NCBI GenBank assembly: GCA_964559835.1
Contig: CAZLJE010000028.1
Span: 5,500-69,499, forward strand
Length of the DNA: 64,000 nt
Direction of reading: 5' to 3'
Source of the DNA: DAISJI01 sp964559835
Lineage (GTDB): Bacteria; Acidobacteriota; Terriglobia; Terriglobales; Acidobacteriaceae
Shown here: piece after piece, positions 1-8,404 of the stretch
Position numbering within the stretch: the stretch's first letter is position 1
How the letters are laid out: each line of letters starts with the position of its first letter
The notes under the pieces: model-generated
Database searches by the model: none
Seen by the model: the letters and a program-made list of their open reading frames with translations, nothing else
What the model was told of the DNA's origin: nothing
Program-made: the position numbers and the translations under genes

Positions 1-45
1 GTTTGTCAATCGACAATCGGTAATCGCCGATCGGCAATGGTTTTG
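1..45. repeat. Word-like ATCGG repeat
   Basis: Degenerate tandem words of the type TCGGTAATCG/CCGATCGGCAATGG. The same family lies inside mnmG at about 2070-2110 and 2228-2259. Confidence 0.5.
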
Positions 46-81
46 TTTTGGATTTGGGCTACTATAGCTGAACTCTCCAGG

Positions 82-1332
82 ATGGCCACCGCACCCCAAC
101 CACGCCCGAGCATGAAGAATGCTTTCAAGCTGCCCAGCTTCCGTAAGCTGTGGGTGGCGCAGTTTGTCAGCATCTTCGGGGATTTCCTCGCCCTGTTCGG
201 CGTCATCTCGCTGATCACGTTCCGCTGGCACGGCAACGTGATGCAGGTGACTTACGTCAGCATCGCCTACATGGTTCCGCTCGCTATCGTGGGGCCGGTT
301 GCGGGCGTGTTCGTGGACCGCTGGAACGTGAAGCGCGTCATGATCGCCAGCGACGCCATCCGCGCTGTGCTCGCGCTGATGCTCGTCTGGACGTCGAACG
401 TGTGGCAGGTCGCGGCGATCCTGCTGGCCATCAGTTGCGTGTCGAGTTTCTTTGCGCCGTCGCAGTCGGTGACCGTGCGCATGCTGGTGCCGATGCAGAA
501 CATGATGGGCGCGCAAGCGCTGATGTCGCAGGCGTTCTACATTGTCCGCCTGCTCTCGCCGGCGCTGGCAGGAGCGTTGATCGCCGTGCTCACGGAAAGA
601 GCCTGCTTCTACCTGGATTCGGCGAGCTTCCTGTTCTCGGCAATCATGCTGTCGACGATCGCCATCGCGCACAAGCCGCCCGCGCCGCAGGGGAAACGGA
701 CGCTGCGCGCCTTCTTCGCCGATTTCACCAGCGGCAACCGGTTCATCTTCACGCACCCGTCGCTCGCGTTCGTGATCACCGCCATGGTCGCGACGATGTT
801 CGTGATGAGCTGCTTCAGCCCGCTGATCTCGATCTACGTCCGCGACACGCTGCACGCCGGAGTGATCCAATTCGGCATCGTGAGCACGATGATCGGAGTG
901 GGGCTGATCGCCGGCACGCAGGTGATCACGCGCGTGGCGGGCAACCGGTCGAAGAAGGAGATCGTGCTCTGGGGACTGTTCGCGGCCGCGATCGGGGTTG
1001 GATTGCTCGGCACGTTTAAGTTTTACGCCGCGGCGGTGGCGAGCACGTTTGGGATGGGCCTCGGGATCGCGTTCGTGATCGTAGCGGCACAAACGCTGAT
1101 GCAAACGGAGACGCCGCGCGAGATGCTCGGTCGCGTGAGTTCCAGCTTTATGTCGGTGTTCTCGTGCGCTCAGGTACTGGGGCTGCTCCTGAGCGGGAAA
1201 CTCGCGTTATGGCTGAGCGTGCGGCAGGTGTTCCAGTTGTGCGCGCTGGCGCTGCTGCTGATCGCGATTGCCGGCTATCTGCGGCACCAGGCGACTTCGA
1301 ATCCCGATGGCGCAACCGCTTCTGCCGGCTAG
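82..1332 (+). CDS. MFS transporter (MFS_3/EntS-like)
   Basis: Predicted inner-membrane exporter of the major facilitator superfamily. The protein has about twelve hydrophobic segments, and the loop after TM2 (GVFVDRWNVKRVMI) is the typical MFS loop-2/3 signature. A second half with the same topology follows a charged central loop near residue 200. The substrate cannot be read from sequence; EntS/MFS_3 relatives export siderophores or drugs. The start at 82 (MATAPQPRP) is chosen because the longer ORF begins in a repeat-rich leader; an ATG at 112 is an equal alternative. No strong Shine-Dalgarno is visible. Its stop codon overlaps the stop of the convergent cupin gene by four bases (CTAG). Confidence 0.85.
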   Translation: MATAPQPRPSMKNAFKLPSFRKLWVAQFVSIFGDFLALFGVISLITFRWHGNVMQVTYVSIAYMVPLAIVGPVAGVFVDRWNVKRVMIASDAIRAVLALMLVWTSNVWQVAAILLAISCVSSFFAPSQSVTVRMLVPMQNMMGAQALMSQAFYIVRLLSPALAGALIAVLTERACFYLDSASFLFSAIMLSTIAIAHKPPAPQGKRTLRAFFADFTSGNRFIFTHPSLAFVITAMVATMFVMSCFSPLISIYVRDTLHAGVIQFGIVSTMIGVGLIAGTQVITRVAGNRSKKEIVLWGLFAAAIGVGLLGTFKFYAAAVASTFGMGLGIAFVIVAAQTLMQTETPREMLGRVSSSFMSVFSCAQVLGLLLSGKLALWLSVRQVFQLCALALLLIAIAGYLRHQATSNPDGATASAG

Positions 1333-1700
1333 ATCCGGTCCAAGTGTTCCTTGGTTCGCTCGTTGCGGACGTTCCCCGTATTCAGGGTCGTCTTGGGCTC
1401 GAGCAGCATGAGGTGGACTTCTTCGTCCGCCGCCGGCCGATGCTCTACGCCGCGGGAGATGATGATGAACTCGCCCGGCCGGATGGTCTCCTCGCGCTCG
1501 CTGCCGTTTTCGCGAATGCCCATGCGCAGCGTGCCCATCACGACGAAGAACAGTTCGTCTTCTGCGTCGTGATGGTGCCACACGAACTCGCCCCTGAGCT
1601 TCACGAGCTTGACGTAAGAATCGTTCAGCTCGCCGACGATCTTGGGAGAGTAATGGTCGAAGAACTTCGAGAACTTTTCTGCCACATTGACTGTGTTCAT
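1329..1700 (-). CDS. Cupin-domain protein
   Basis: A 123-residue single-domain cupin, probably cytoplasmic, with a small beta-barrel fold. The metal-site motif is recognisable as WHHHDAEDELFFVVMG (residues about 41-56), with the second half-motif PGEFIIISRGVEHRP near residues 75-89. Small cupins of this type include metal-dependent isomerases and dioxygenases as well as sugar- or effector-binding proteins, so the substrate is unknown. The start overlaps the mnmG stop in an ATGA arrangement, so it is probably translated from the mnmG transcript. The functional link to tRNA modification is unclear. Confidence 0.8.
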   Translation of the reverse strand: MNTVNVAEKFSKFFDHYSPKIVGELNDSYVKLVKLRGEFVWHHHDAEDELFFVVMGTLRMGIRENGSEREETIRPGEFIIISRGVEHRPAADEEVHLMLLEPKTTLNTGNVRNERTKEHLDRI

Positions 1701-3817
1701 ACGCTCGCTGCCCGCTGCCTTCCCTGTATCTCGATATACACGTTGATCAGCGACACCGCTGCCGGCGTGACACCCGGAATCCGTGAAGCCTGGCCGATCG
1801 TCCGCGGCTTCACGCGGCCGAGCTTTTCTTTCATCTCGCGCGAGAGTCCGCTCACAGCCGCGTAGTCGAACCAGTCGGGGATCGAACGCTGCTCGGACTT
1901 CTTCAGGCGCTCAATCGCGCGCTGTTGCTGGCTGAGGTAGCCCTCGTACTTGATCTCGGTCTCGACGGACTTGAGTTCCTCGCGAAGTTCGATCGGTAGA
2001 GGCGACGCACGCTTCGCGACCGGTTGTTCGCGGAATGCCGGAAGGGTGCGAGTCAAGAGTGTGTCAGGAACCGGGTAATCGGTGATCGGTGATCGGTCAT
2101 CGGTGGTTAGAACGTCGGGTACAATTCCGGCGACAGATTCTGCCAGATCTTCGATTCCGATTTCCGGACGTTTCAGCAGTTGTGAGAGCGGTGCACCAAT
2201 GTTCGCCAAAAGATCGGGTGTGTGACTGCCGATCACCGAACACCGATCACCGATCACCTTCGCGATGCGCTCTGCCATTTCCGCTGTGACCTTCGTCCGT
2301 TCCAGCAGCCTCTTCACTCGCGCCATGCGCTCCTGCTTTGCCTGAAAATCCTCCCAAGCCTCATCGGTGATCAGCCCGACGCGGCGGCCGTGCGGTGTGA
2401 GTCGACGGTCGGCGTTGTCGATGCGCAGGTGCAGGCGGAATTCAGCGCGCGAGGTGAACATCCGGTAGGGCTCGTTCGTTCCCTTGCTGATGAGGTCGTC
2501 GATGAGGATGGCTGTGTACGCCTCGGTCCGGTCGAGGATGAGCGGCGCCTCGTTCTTCACCTTCAGCCCGGCGTTGATTCCGGCCATAATCCCCTGGCAC
2601 GCGGCCTCTTCGTAGCCGCTGGTGCCGTTGATCTGCCCGGCAAGGAAAAGGCCCGCGATCTGTTTCGTTTCCAGCGTGCGCTCGAGTTCGGTTGGGTCGA
2701 TGGAGTCGTACTCGATGGCGTATCCCGGCCGCAGCATCTCGGCATTTTCGAGCCCCGGGATGGTCTTAAGGATCGCCGCCTGCACTTCATACGGCAGCGA
2801 CGTGCTCATGCCGTTGACGTAGATCTCGTACGTGTTCAGGCCCTCGGGCTCGAGGAAGAGCTGGTGCGTTTCCTTGTCGGGGAACTTGACGATCTTGTCT
2901 TCGATCGAGGGACAATATCGTGGGCCGATACTTTGGATCTGGCCGCTGTACATGGGGGAGCGATGGACGTTCTCGGTGATGATGCGGCGCGTCTCGGCGG
3001 TCGTGTACGCGATGTAGCACGGAACCTGCGCATCGGCGTGCGCGACGCGCTTCGTGCGGAAGCTGAAGGGCGTCGGCTCGGCGTCGCCGGGCTGCACCTG
3101 GAATTGCGACCAGTCGATGGTGCGGCCATCGAGCCGCGGCGGGGTGCCGGTCTTGAGCCTGCATCCACGGAGCCCCAGCTTCTTCAGGTTCTCGCCGAGC
3201 AGGACCGATGGCGGTTCGCCGCTGCGTCCGGCAGGGTATTGTTCTTCGCCGCAATGGATGAGCCCATTGAGGAACGTGCCGGTCGTGATGACCACCGCGC
3301 CCGCGCCGACTTTGCGGCCGTCGCGGAGGATGATGCCGGAACAAACTCGGTCGCTAGTCGCTAGTCGCTGGTCGCTAGCGCCCACCCTTCCAACGTCAGT
3401 CAGGGTGGGGCACCCGGGAACAGGCTCGACGATCAGGTCCGCGACTTCCGCCTGCTTGATCTTGAGGTTCGGTTGCGACTCCAGCACTTCGCGCATCTTC
3501 AGGCGGTACTGCTGCTTGTCGCACTGCGCGCGCGGCGACCAGACGGCTGGCCCGCGTGATGTATTGAGCAGCCGGAACTGGATGCCGACCGCGTCGGTGA
3601 TCTCGCCCATGACGCCGCCGAGCGCATCGACCTCGCGTACCAGGTGGCCCTTGGCGATGCCCCCAACCGCGGGGTTGCACGACATCTGCGCGATCAGATC
3701 GAGATTCAGGGTGAACAGCGCGGTCTTCAGGCCCATGCGCGCGCACGCCATCGCCGCCTCGCAACCGGCATGTCCGGCGCCGACGATCACGACGTCGTAT
3801 TGTTCCGAAAACTGCAT
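1697..3817 (-). CDS. mnmG: MnmG (GidA), tRNA uridine-5-carboxymethylaminomethyl modification enzyme, with repeat-derived insertions
   Basis: FAD-dependent partner of MnmE; together they modify the wobble uridine (U34) of several tRNAs. The N-terminal Rossmann motif VGAGHAGCEAA, the CNPAVGGIAKGHLVREVDALGG block, the PPRLDGRTIDWSQF region and the C-terminal MnmG domain (SGLSREMKEKLGRVKPRTIGQASRIPGVTPA) are all present. At 706 residues it is longer than the usual 620-640. The excess lies in three low-complexity in-frame stretches: residues about 132-159 (DNA 3346-3420), and two near DNA 2228-2259 and 2070-2110. Their DNA is made of the same words as intergenic repeats. The reading frame is intact and the catalytic blocks are undisturbed, so the enzyme is probably functional. 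The cupin gene follows in an ATGA overlap. Confidence 0.95.
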   Translation of the reverse strand: MQFSEQYDVVIVGAGHAGCEAAMACARMGLKTALFTLNLDLIAQMSCNPAVGGIAKGHLVREVDALGGVMGEITDAVGIQFRLLNTSRGPAVWSPRAQCDKQQYRLKMREVLESQPNLKIKQAEVADLIVEPVPGCPTLTDVGRVGASDQRLATSDRVCSGIILRDGRKVGAGAVVITTGTFLNGLIHCGEEQYPAGRSGEPPSVLLGENLKKLGLRGCRLKTGTPPRLDGRTIDWSQFQVQPGDAEPTPFSFRTKRVAHADAQVPCYIAYTTAETRRIITENVHRSPMYSGQIQSIGPRYCPSIEDKIVKFPDKETHQLFLEPEGLNTYEIYVNGMSTSLPYEVQAAILKTIPGLENAEMLRPGYAIEYDSIDPTELERTLETKQIAGLFLAGQINGTSGYEEAACQGIMAGINAGLKVKNEAPLILDRTEAYTAILIDDLISKGTNEPYRMFTSRAEFRLHLRIDNADRRLTPHGRRVGLITDEAWEDFQAKQERMARVKRLLERTKVTAEMAERIAKVIGDRCSVIGSHTPDLLANIGAPLSQLLKRPEIGIEDLAESVAGIVPDVLTTDDRSPITDYPVPDTLLTRTLPAFREQPVAKRASPLPIELREELKSVETEIKYEGYLSQQQRAIERLKKSEQRSIPDWFDYAAVSGLSREMKEKLGRVKPRTIGQASRIPGVTPAAVSLINVYIEIQGRQRAASV
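2070..2110. repeat. ATCGGTG word repeat inside mnmG (arm 1)
   Basis: Tandem GTAATCGGTGATCGGTGATC-type words within the mnmG reading frame. They are complementary to the repeat at 2228-2259, so the two could pair as arms of a hairpin around about 120 bp of coding sequence. Confidence 0.6.
2228..2259. repeat. CCGATCAC word repeat inside mnmG (arm 2)
   Basis: Tandem CCGATCACCGAACACCGATC-type words in frame in mnmG. This is the opposite orientation of the repeat at 2070-2110. Confidence 0.6.
3346..3420. repeat. GTCGCTAGTCGCTAG plus CCCACCCTTCC..GGTGGGGCACCC element inside mnmG
   Basis: Two words in tandem. One is a repeated TCGCTAGTCG unit. The other is a hairpin-like CCCACCCTTCC...GTCAGGGTGGGG unit, seen again near 24868-24900 and 42380-42417 and, as a variant, at 63088-63128. 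Here both are translated in frame. Confidence 0.65.
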
Positions 3818-3877
3818 GAATACTGGTCAGAACCCCACTGGCTCTATTCTACAGGGTTCCTCGCAGAGACCCGCAAA

Positions 3878-3958
3878 TGAAGAATGAAGAAGTAAGAATG
3901 AAGAATACAGACGTGATGGCTTTATCATTCTTCATTCTGACTTCTTGATTCTTCATTC
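3878..3958. repeat. GAATGAAGAA word hairpin
   Basis: Tandem GAATGAAGAAGTAAGAATG words followed about 30 bp later by their reverse complement (CATTCTTCATTCTGACTTC). Together they form an imperfect inverted repeat between the mnmG start and the lipid kinase. A second copy lies at 15009-15147. Confidence 0.65.
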
Positions 3959-3959
3959 C

Positions 3960-4907
3960 ATGCGTCGCGTCCTCTTCCTTTACAACCCGGTTTCCGGCAG
4001 CGGGCAGGACAAGCGCCTGCGGGCGGTCAGCGGCGCCGCCGAGGTGTTCCGCAGTGCCGGCATCGAAGCCACGGTGGAGGAAATGCCCGCGCCTGGCAGT
4101 GCGACCGCTCAGGCCCGAGCCGCGACCGAGGCCGGTTACGACGCGGTCATCGCATGCGGTGGCGACGGCAGCGTCCACGAGGCGCTGCAGGGATTGGTGA
4201 ACAGCCGAACTGCCTTGGGCGTACTTCCGCTCGGCACCGGCAATGCCCTGGCGAACGATCTTCGGCTTCCGCGCGATCCCGAGCAAGCGGCGCGGATACT
4301 GCTCGCGTCGAAGCCGCGAAAGCTCCGCCTGCCGCGCATGGATTTCGAGCATCCCGCGCCCAGGGTCGCCGGCCACTCGCGTTACTTCCTGGTTGGGGCC
4401 GGGATGGGCGCCGACGCGCACCTCACTTACCGCATGACAGTGGCGTTCAAAAGTCGGTGGGGGATGAGCGCGTACTACGCGGAGGCATGGCGCCAATGGG
4501 CGATGTATTCGTATCCGCTATTCGAGGTGGAGTTCCAGGACGGCGACCGCATGCGGCGCGAGCAGGTGTCGGAGGTGCTGGCGATCCGCATCGAAAACAT
4601 GGGTGGCCTGCTGCGGCGGCTCGCTCCAGGCGCTTCGCTGTACCGTGACGACCTGCGCCTCGTGTTGATGAAGTCGCGCAGCCGCTTGTCCTACGTTCGG
4701 TATGTCGCCGGACTGCAAGTGGACCGCGCGTGGAAAGGCTCGGATATCGAGCTGGTGTATTCAAAAGCGCTCACCTGCAGACCGATCGCCGATGAGACGC
4801 GCATCTATTCGCAGGCCGACGGGGAACTGCTCTCCACATTGCCCGTCTCCATCCAGATGACCGACGCGTACGTGAATCTGCTGGTTCCGGGGAAAAGCGG
4901 GCGTTAG
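3960..4907 (+). CDS. Diacylglycerol kinase family lipid kinase (YegS/DgkB-like)
   Basis: Predicted ATP-dependent lipid kinase of the DAGK_cat family (DgkB, YegS, BmrU), acting on diacylglycerol or a related lipid at the inner membrane. Visible motifs are the N-terminal NPVSGSGQ, the nucleotide-binding CGGDGSVHEALQGL (a GGDGS form of the GGDGT motif) and GVLPLGTGNALANDLRLP. The C-terminal beta-rich half has the conserved QADGELL segment. The start ATG at 3960 fits the family N-terminus; an upstream in-frame codon at 3945 lies in the GAATGAAGAA repeat and was rejected. No operon partners are evident. Confidence 0.88.
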   Translation: MRRVLFLYNPVSGSGQDKRLRAVSGAAEVFRSAGIEATVEEMPAPGSATAQARAATEAGYDAVIACGGDGSVHEALQGLVNSRTALGVLPLGTGNALANDLRLPRDPEQAARILLASKPRKLRLPRMDFEHPAPRVAGHSRYFLVGAGMGADAHLTYRMTVAFKSRWGMSAYYAEAWRQWAMYSYPLFEVEFQDGDRMRREQVSEVLAIRIENMGGLLRRLAPGASLYRDDLRLVLMKSRSRLSYVRYVAGLQVDRAWKGSDIELVYSKALTCRPIADETRIYSQADGELLSTLPVSIQMTDAYVNLLVPGKSGR

Positions 4908-4968
4908 GCATTGGGCGTTAGGAGATGTCGAGTTGCCCAAACGCCCAATGCCCAGAGCCCAATGCCCG
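4905..4968. repeat. GGGCATTGGGC word hairpin
   Basis: TTAGGCATTGGGCGTTAGG followed by the complementary CCCAAACGCCCAATGCCC. Related words occur at 34015-34050, 38966-38992 and 61498-61520. Confidence 0.55.
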
Positions 4969-4971
4969 TCT

Positions 4972-5607
4972 CTAATCCTTTTTCGCCGCTGGCTGTGGCG
5001 AGGTGGCCGCCGCCTTGGTGTAGGAGATGGTGCCGGTCTTTTGGTACTTCCCGTTCATCTCTGTTTCCATCGTGAACAGGAATGAATCAGGCTTGATGTC
5101 GGAGTACGTCATTCGCATCTTCATTTTTTGTCCGCCCATGTCCGTATCCATGGTGCCGACGAGCTTATCGCCTTCCCATTTCGTCGTGCCGCTGCTATCG
5201 CAGCCGGTGGGCGTCATCGTGTCGCACCAGATGCCGCTATACGCTTTCGCCTTGTCGTCCCAGTAGATGACGCCATGGCCGGCGAACTTGCCCATGGCGT
5301 TTTGCGAATTGTAGTTTTCAATAATCGACAAGCCACCGGGTCCGCGGGTAAAGACCGCTTTGCCCTTGCCTTCCGTGGCGGGCATTCCCATCATCGGCTC
5401 GAATTTCTCTTCCGTGGTCCAGGTGCCCATCAACATCTTCGAGAGTTTCTGCATTTCCGGCGAAGGCTTCGGTGCCGGCGGCATTCCGCCTTGCGTCGCC
5501 TCAGCTTTGGGTTTGGCTGCTTTCGCCGGCTTGGCGGCGGGCTTGTCCTGTGCCATCGCGGAAACGGTGATTAACGCGACTGCACAAAAAGCAAGTGTTC
5601 TCTTCAT
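4972..5607 (-). CDS. Secreted DUF1579-family protein
   Basis: A 211-residue exported protein of unknown function. It starts with a signal peptide (MKRTLAFCAVALITVSAMAQ), followed by a Lys/Ala/Pro-rich linker to about residue 50. A lipocalin-like beta domain then begins at MLMGTWTTEEKF, as in DUF1579 proteins. It contains a possible disulfide pair (CDTMTPTGCD). The start is supported by a very good Shine-Dalgarno, AGAGGAGG, seven bases before the ATG. DUF1579 proteins are common in Acidobacteria and Bacteroidota with no defined biochemical role. Confidence 0.75.
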   Translation of the reverse strand: MKRTLAFCAVALITVSAMAQDKPAAKPAKAAKPKAEATQGGMPPAPKPSPEMQKLSKMLMGTWTTEEKFEPMMGMPATEGKGKAVFTRGPGGLSIIENYNSQNAMGKFAGHGVIYWDDKAKAYSGIWCDTMTPTGCDSSGTTKWEGDKLVGTMDTDMGGQKMKMRMTYSDIKPDSFLFTMETEMNGKYQKTGTISYTKAAATSPQPAAKKD

Positions 5608-5710
5608 GGTCTGCCTCCTCTAACGCGCGAAAGCATACCGCCGTGACCTCCAATTGTCACTTGCCTGAAACCTGACCCCTGAAACCTGAAGCCTTGTTTA
5701 CAATTCGCCT

Positions 5711-7732
5711 ATGGCCGCGTCCGCCCGCAAGCGCATCGAGGAATTGCGCGACAAGATCGTCTACCACGAACACCGCTATTACGTTCTCGACGACCCCGAG
5801 GTCTCCGACGCCGAATACGACCTGCTGGTCAACGAACTCAAGCAACTGGAGAAGGAGAATCCGGAGCTGATCACGCCGGATTCGCCGACGCAGCGTGTAG
5901 GAGGCAAGCCGCGCGAAGGGTTCGTGAAAGTGCCGCACTCGTCGCCCATGCTCTCGCTCGACAACGCATACAACGAAGAAGAGCTGCGCGAGTGGGAGCG
6001 GCGCGTGCACGAGCTCAGCGGGCGCAAAGAGATTGAATACGTCTGCGAGCTGAAGCTCGACGGGCTTTCGATGTCGCTGCGGTATCAAGAGGGACGATTG
6101 CAGCGGGCAGTCACGCGTGGTGATGGCTCGACCGGAGAAGACGTCACGCCGAACGTGCGGACCATCCGCTCCGTGCCCCTGGCGGCTGGCACAAAGCAGG
6201 CGAAGATTCCCGGCGATTTCGAGGTGCGCGGCGAAGTCATCATGCCGGCCAAGTCGTTCGAGCGCATGAATGACGAGCGCGAGGCTGCGGGGCAATCGCG
6301 TTTCGCCAATCCACGCAATGCCGCCGCGGGTGCTGTCCGCGTACTGGAGCCGAACATCACTGCGCAACGCCGACTCGACTTCTACGCGTACATGTTCCTG
6401 GTCAACGGCGCGACCTACTTCGACGAGCACGCCAAAGCCCTACGCGCACTAACGGCGGCGGGGTTCAAGGTCAATCCGAATTGGAAAGAGGCGAGCTCGA
6501 TCGACGACGTTTTGAAGTACGTCGCGCAGTGGGAGGGCAAGCGCGATTCGCTCCCATACGAGATCGACGGCGTGGTCATCAAGGTCAACCGCACCGACCT
6601 GCAGCGCCAGCTCGGATTCACCGGCAAGGCGCCGCGCTGGGCCATTGCCTACAAGTACGCTGCGCGCGCCGGAATGACTGTCTTGAAGAACGTTCGCTTC
6701 CAGGTCGGCCGCACCGGAAAACTCACGCCGGTAGCGGAACTCGAGCCGGTCCCGATCGGCGGCACGACAGTGAAAAACGCAACCCTGCACAACGCGGACG
6801 AGATCGATCGCTTGGGAGTGCACATCGGCGATTCCGTCAAAGTTGAACGCGGCGGGGATGTGATCCCCAAAGTCGTCGAGGTGGTGAAGCACGGTAAGGA
6901 GGAGAAGCCGATCCAGTTTCCCACGCGCTGCCCCGTTTGCGGCGGGCACGTCGTCCGCGCCGAGGGCGAGGCCGACCACCGCTGCGTCAACGCGAACTGC
7001 CCGGCGAAGCTTCGGGAGTCGGTCCTGCACTTCGCGTCGCGCGGCGTGATGAACATCGAGGGCTTGGGCGACGTGCTCGTGAACCAGCTCGCCGACCGCG
7101 GCATGGTGAAGAACGTAGCCGACCTGTACAGCCTCACGCGCGACGACCTGCTGAAGCTGGAGCGCATGGGGGAGAAGTCGGCGCAGAACGTCATCGACGA
7201 GATCGAGAACAGCAAGAAGCTGCCGCTGGAGCGTGTGATCTACGGGCTGGGGATTCGCTTCGTCGGTGAGCGCACGGCGGAGTTCCTCGCCCAGCATTTC
7301 GGTTCGCTCGACGCCATTATCGAAGCCGCTGAGCAAGACGACGAGAATGCCGCGCTCGAAGCGTTGCAGGAAGTCGAAGAGGTAGGACCACGCATCGCCG
7401 CCAGCATCCGGGAATTCTTCCTCGAACCGCGTAATCGCGAGTTGGTCGAGCGCTTGCGCAAAGCCGGCTTGCAATTTACGGGCGTGAAGAAGGTGAAGGG
7501 GACAAAGCTGGCGGGCATGACATTCGTGCTCACCGGCACGCTGCCCACCTATTCGCGCGACGAGATGAAGAAGCTGATCGAAGCCGCGGGCGGAAAGGTC
7601 TCGGGGTCAGTAAGTAAGAAGACAGACTATGTGGTCGCCGGCGCCGAACCCGGGTCCAAACTCGACAAAGCGCGTGAATTGGGAGTAAAAGTCGTTGACG
7701 AGGATGGCGCGAAAGAACTGCTGGGGGTGTGA
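5711..7732 (+). CDS. ligA: NAD+-dependent DNA ligase LigA
   Basis: Seals nicks during replication and repair using NAD+. The 673-residue length is typical. Domains in order: the NAD-binding Ia domain with EHRYYVLDDPEVSDAEYD; the adenylation domain with the active-site lysine in CELKLDGLS (Lys115); the OB fold around PRWAIAYKYAA; the Cys4 zinc finger (CPVCGGH...RCVNANCPA); helix-hairpin-helix repeats (GVMNIEGLGDVLVNQL and following); and a C-terminal BRCT domain from about residue 595 (FVLTGTLPTYSRDEMKKLIE). The start follows a repeat-filled gap (5655-5692, CCTGAAACC words). The stop overlaps the possible GTG start of the next small ORF. Confidence 0.97.
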   Translation: MAASARKRIEELRDKIVYHEHRYYVLDDPEVSDAEYDLLVNELKQLEKENPELITPDSPTQRVGGKPREGFVKVPHSSPMLSLDNAYNEEELREWERRVHELSGRKEIEYVCELKLDGLSMSLRYQEGRLQRAVTRGDGSTGEDVTPNVRTIRSVPLAAGTKQAKIPGDFEVRGEVIMPAKSFERMNDEREAAGQSRFANPRNAAAGAVRVLEPNITAQRRLDFYAYMFLVNGATYFDEHAKALRALTAAGFKVNPNWKEASSIDDVLKYVAQWEGKRDSLPYEIDGVVIKVNRTDLQRQLGFTGKAPRWAIAYKYAARAGMTVLKNVRFQVGRTGKLTPVAELEPVPIGGTTVKNATLHNADEIDRLGVHIGDSVKVERGGDVIPKVVEVVKHGKEEKPIQFPTRCPVCGGHVVRAEGEADHRCVNANCPAKLRESVLHFASRGVMNIEGLGDVLVNQLADRGMVKNVADLYSLTRDDLLKLERMGEKSAQNVIDEIENSKKLPLERVIYGLGIRFVGERTAEFLAQHFGSLDAIIEAAEQDDENAALEALQEVEEVGPRIAASIREFFLEPRNRELVERLRKAGLQFTGVKKVKGTKLAGMTFVLTGTLPTYSRDEMKKLIEAAGGKVSGSVSKKTDYVVAGAEPGSKLDKARELGVKVVDEDGAKELLGV

Positions 7733-7977
7733 CCGTCTTGACCACTATGACCGAAGAGCAAGTCACCGGCATTGTTGAGCACGTGGGGTTATACGAAAGC
7801 ACAGTCGGCGTGCGCGACTGGTGCATCGCGTTCCTCAATGTGAACGGACAATCGCGCATGATCGTGTTCGACGCCGACGTCCGCGACCATCTGCCCATCG
7901 GCCGCCGGGTACAGGTGAGCTACCAACCATCGGCGTCGAACAGCGCGGTCACGCTGCTGGACCGGAAATTGTTGTAG
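7729..7977 (+). CDS. Small hypothetical protein, ligA-coupled
   Basis: An 82-residue soluble protein not recognised from sequence. A GTG start at 7729 overlaps the ligA stop (GTGTGA), suggesting translational coupling; an ATG at 7747 is an alternative. The predicted product alternates short hydrophobic strands (GIVEHVGLY, CIAFLNVNG, MIVFDADV, VQVSYQP, AVTLLDRKL), compatible with a small OB-like beta-barrel, but that is inference. Codon use matches the neighbours. Confidence 0.55.
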   Translation: MTVLTTMTEEQVTGIVEHVGLYESTVGVRDWCIAFLNVNGQSRMIVFDADVRDHLPIGRRVQVSYQPSASNSAVTLLDRKLL

Positions 7978-8060
7978 CAATTCACTGTGGCGAGGAAACA
8001 CTTCGCCGATGTCCTCCGGACCGCAGGGCGGGCGCCCTGCTGAACTGAACTTAGAGGAGA

Positions 8061-8309
8061 CTAGCTCTCCAGCTTCGCCAGCTTACTCTCCAAGTCCTGT
8101 AACGACCGCGTCAGCATCTGCTGGTAACGCTCGTTGTGCGTGTTCGCAATCTCGTGGCGCACTTTGGCGCGCGCGGCTTCCAGATTGCGCTTTTCGATCT
8201 GTTTTTGGACTTGGTCAGCCGTGCGCTGCTTCTTGTCCCGGGCTACGAAGTTTGTAGATTTGGATTCAATCTGTTCTTCGACGGCTTTCGATTCCCAACC
8301 TCTGGCCAT
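8061..8309 (-). CDS. Small coiled-coil hypothetical protein
   Basis: About 82 residues from an ATG giving MARGWESKAVEEQIE. The remainder is highly charged and almost entirely helical, with a heptad-like C-terminus (LTRSLQDLESKLAKLES), so a coiled-coil oligomer is likely. A longer reading (start 8336) would run into a TTTTCCACA motif and is less plausible. No enzymatic motif is visible. It lies between ligA and lptD without obvious operon partners. Confidence 0.6.
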   Translation of the reverse strand: MARGWESKAVEEQIESKSTNFVARDKKQRTADQVQKQIEKRNLEAARAKVRHEIANTHNERYQQMLTRSLQDLESKLAKLES

Positions 8310-8404
8310 GTTCATCATTATAGGCCTGTTTTCCACAGCTTAGACAGGAATTCTGCCTGAGTTGTCGGCCCGAAACATAGCCCTAATGAACTAGGTGGAA
8401 TTGC

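Noticed and set aside
150..1019. 289-residue ORF in another frame inside the MFS gene
   Set aside because: Arg/Ala-rich shadow of a GC-rich gene with no domain; the MFS frame has clear membrane helices.
2222..3364. 380-residue ORF antisense to mnmG
   Set aside because: Opposite-strand shadow; mnmG motifs are unambiguous.
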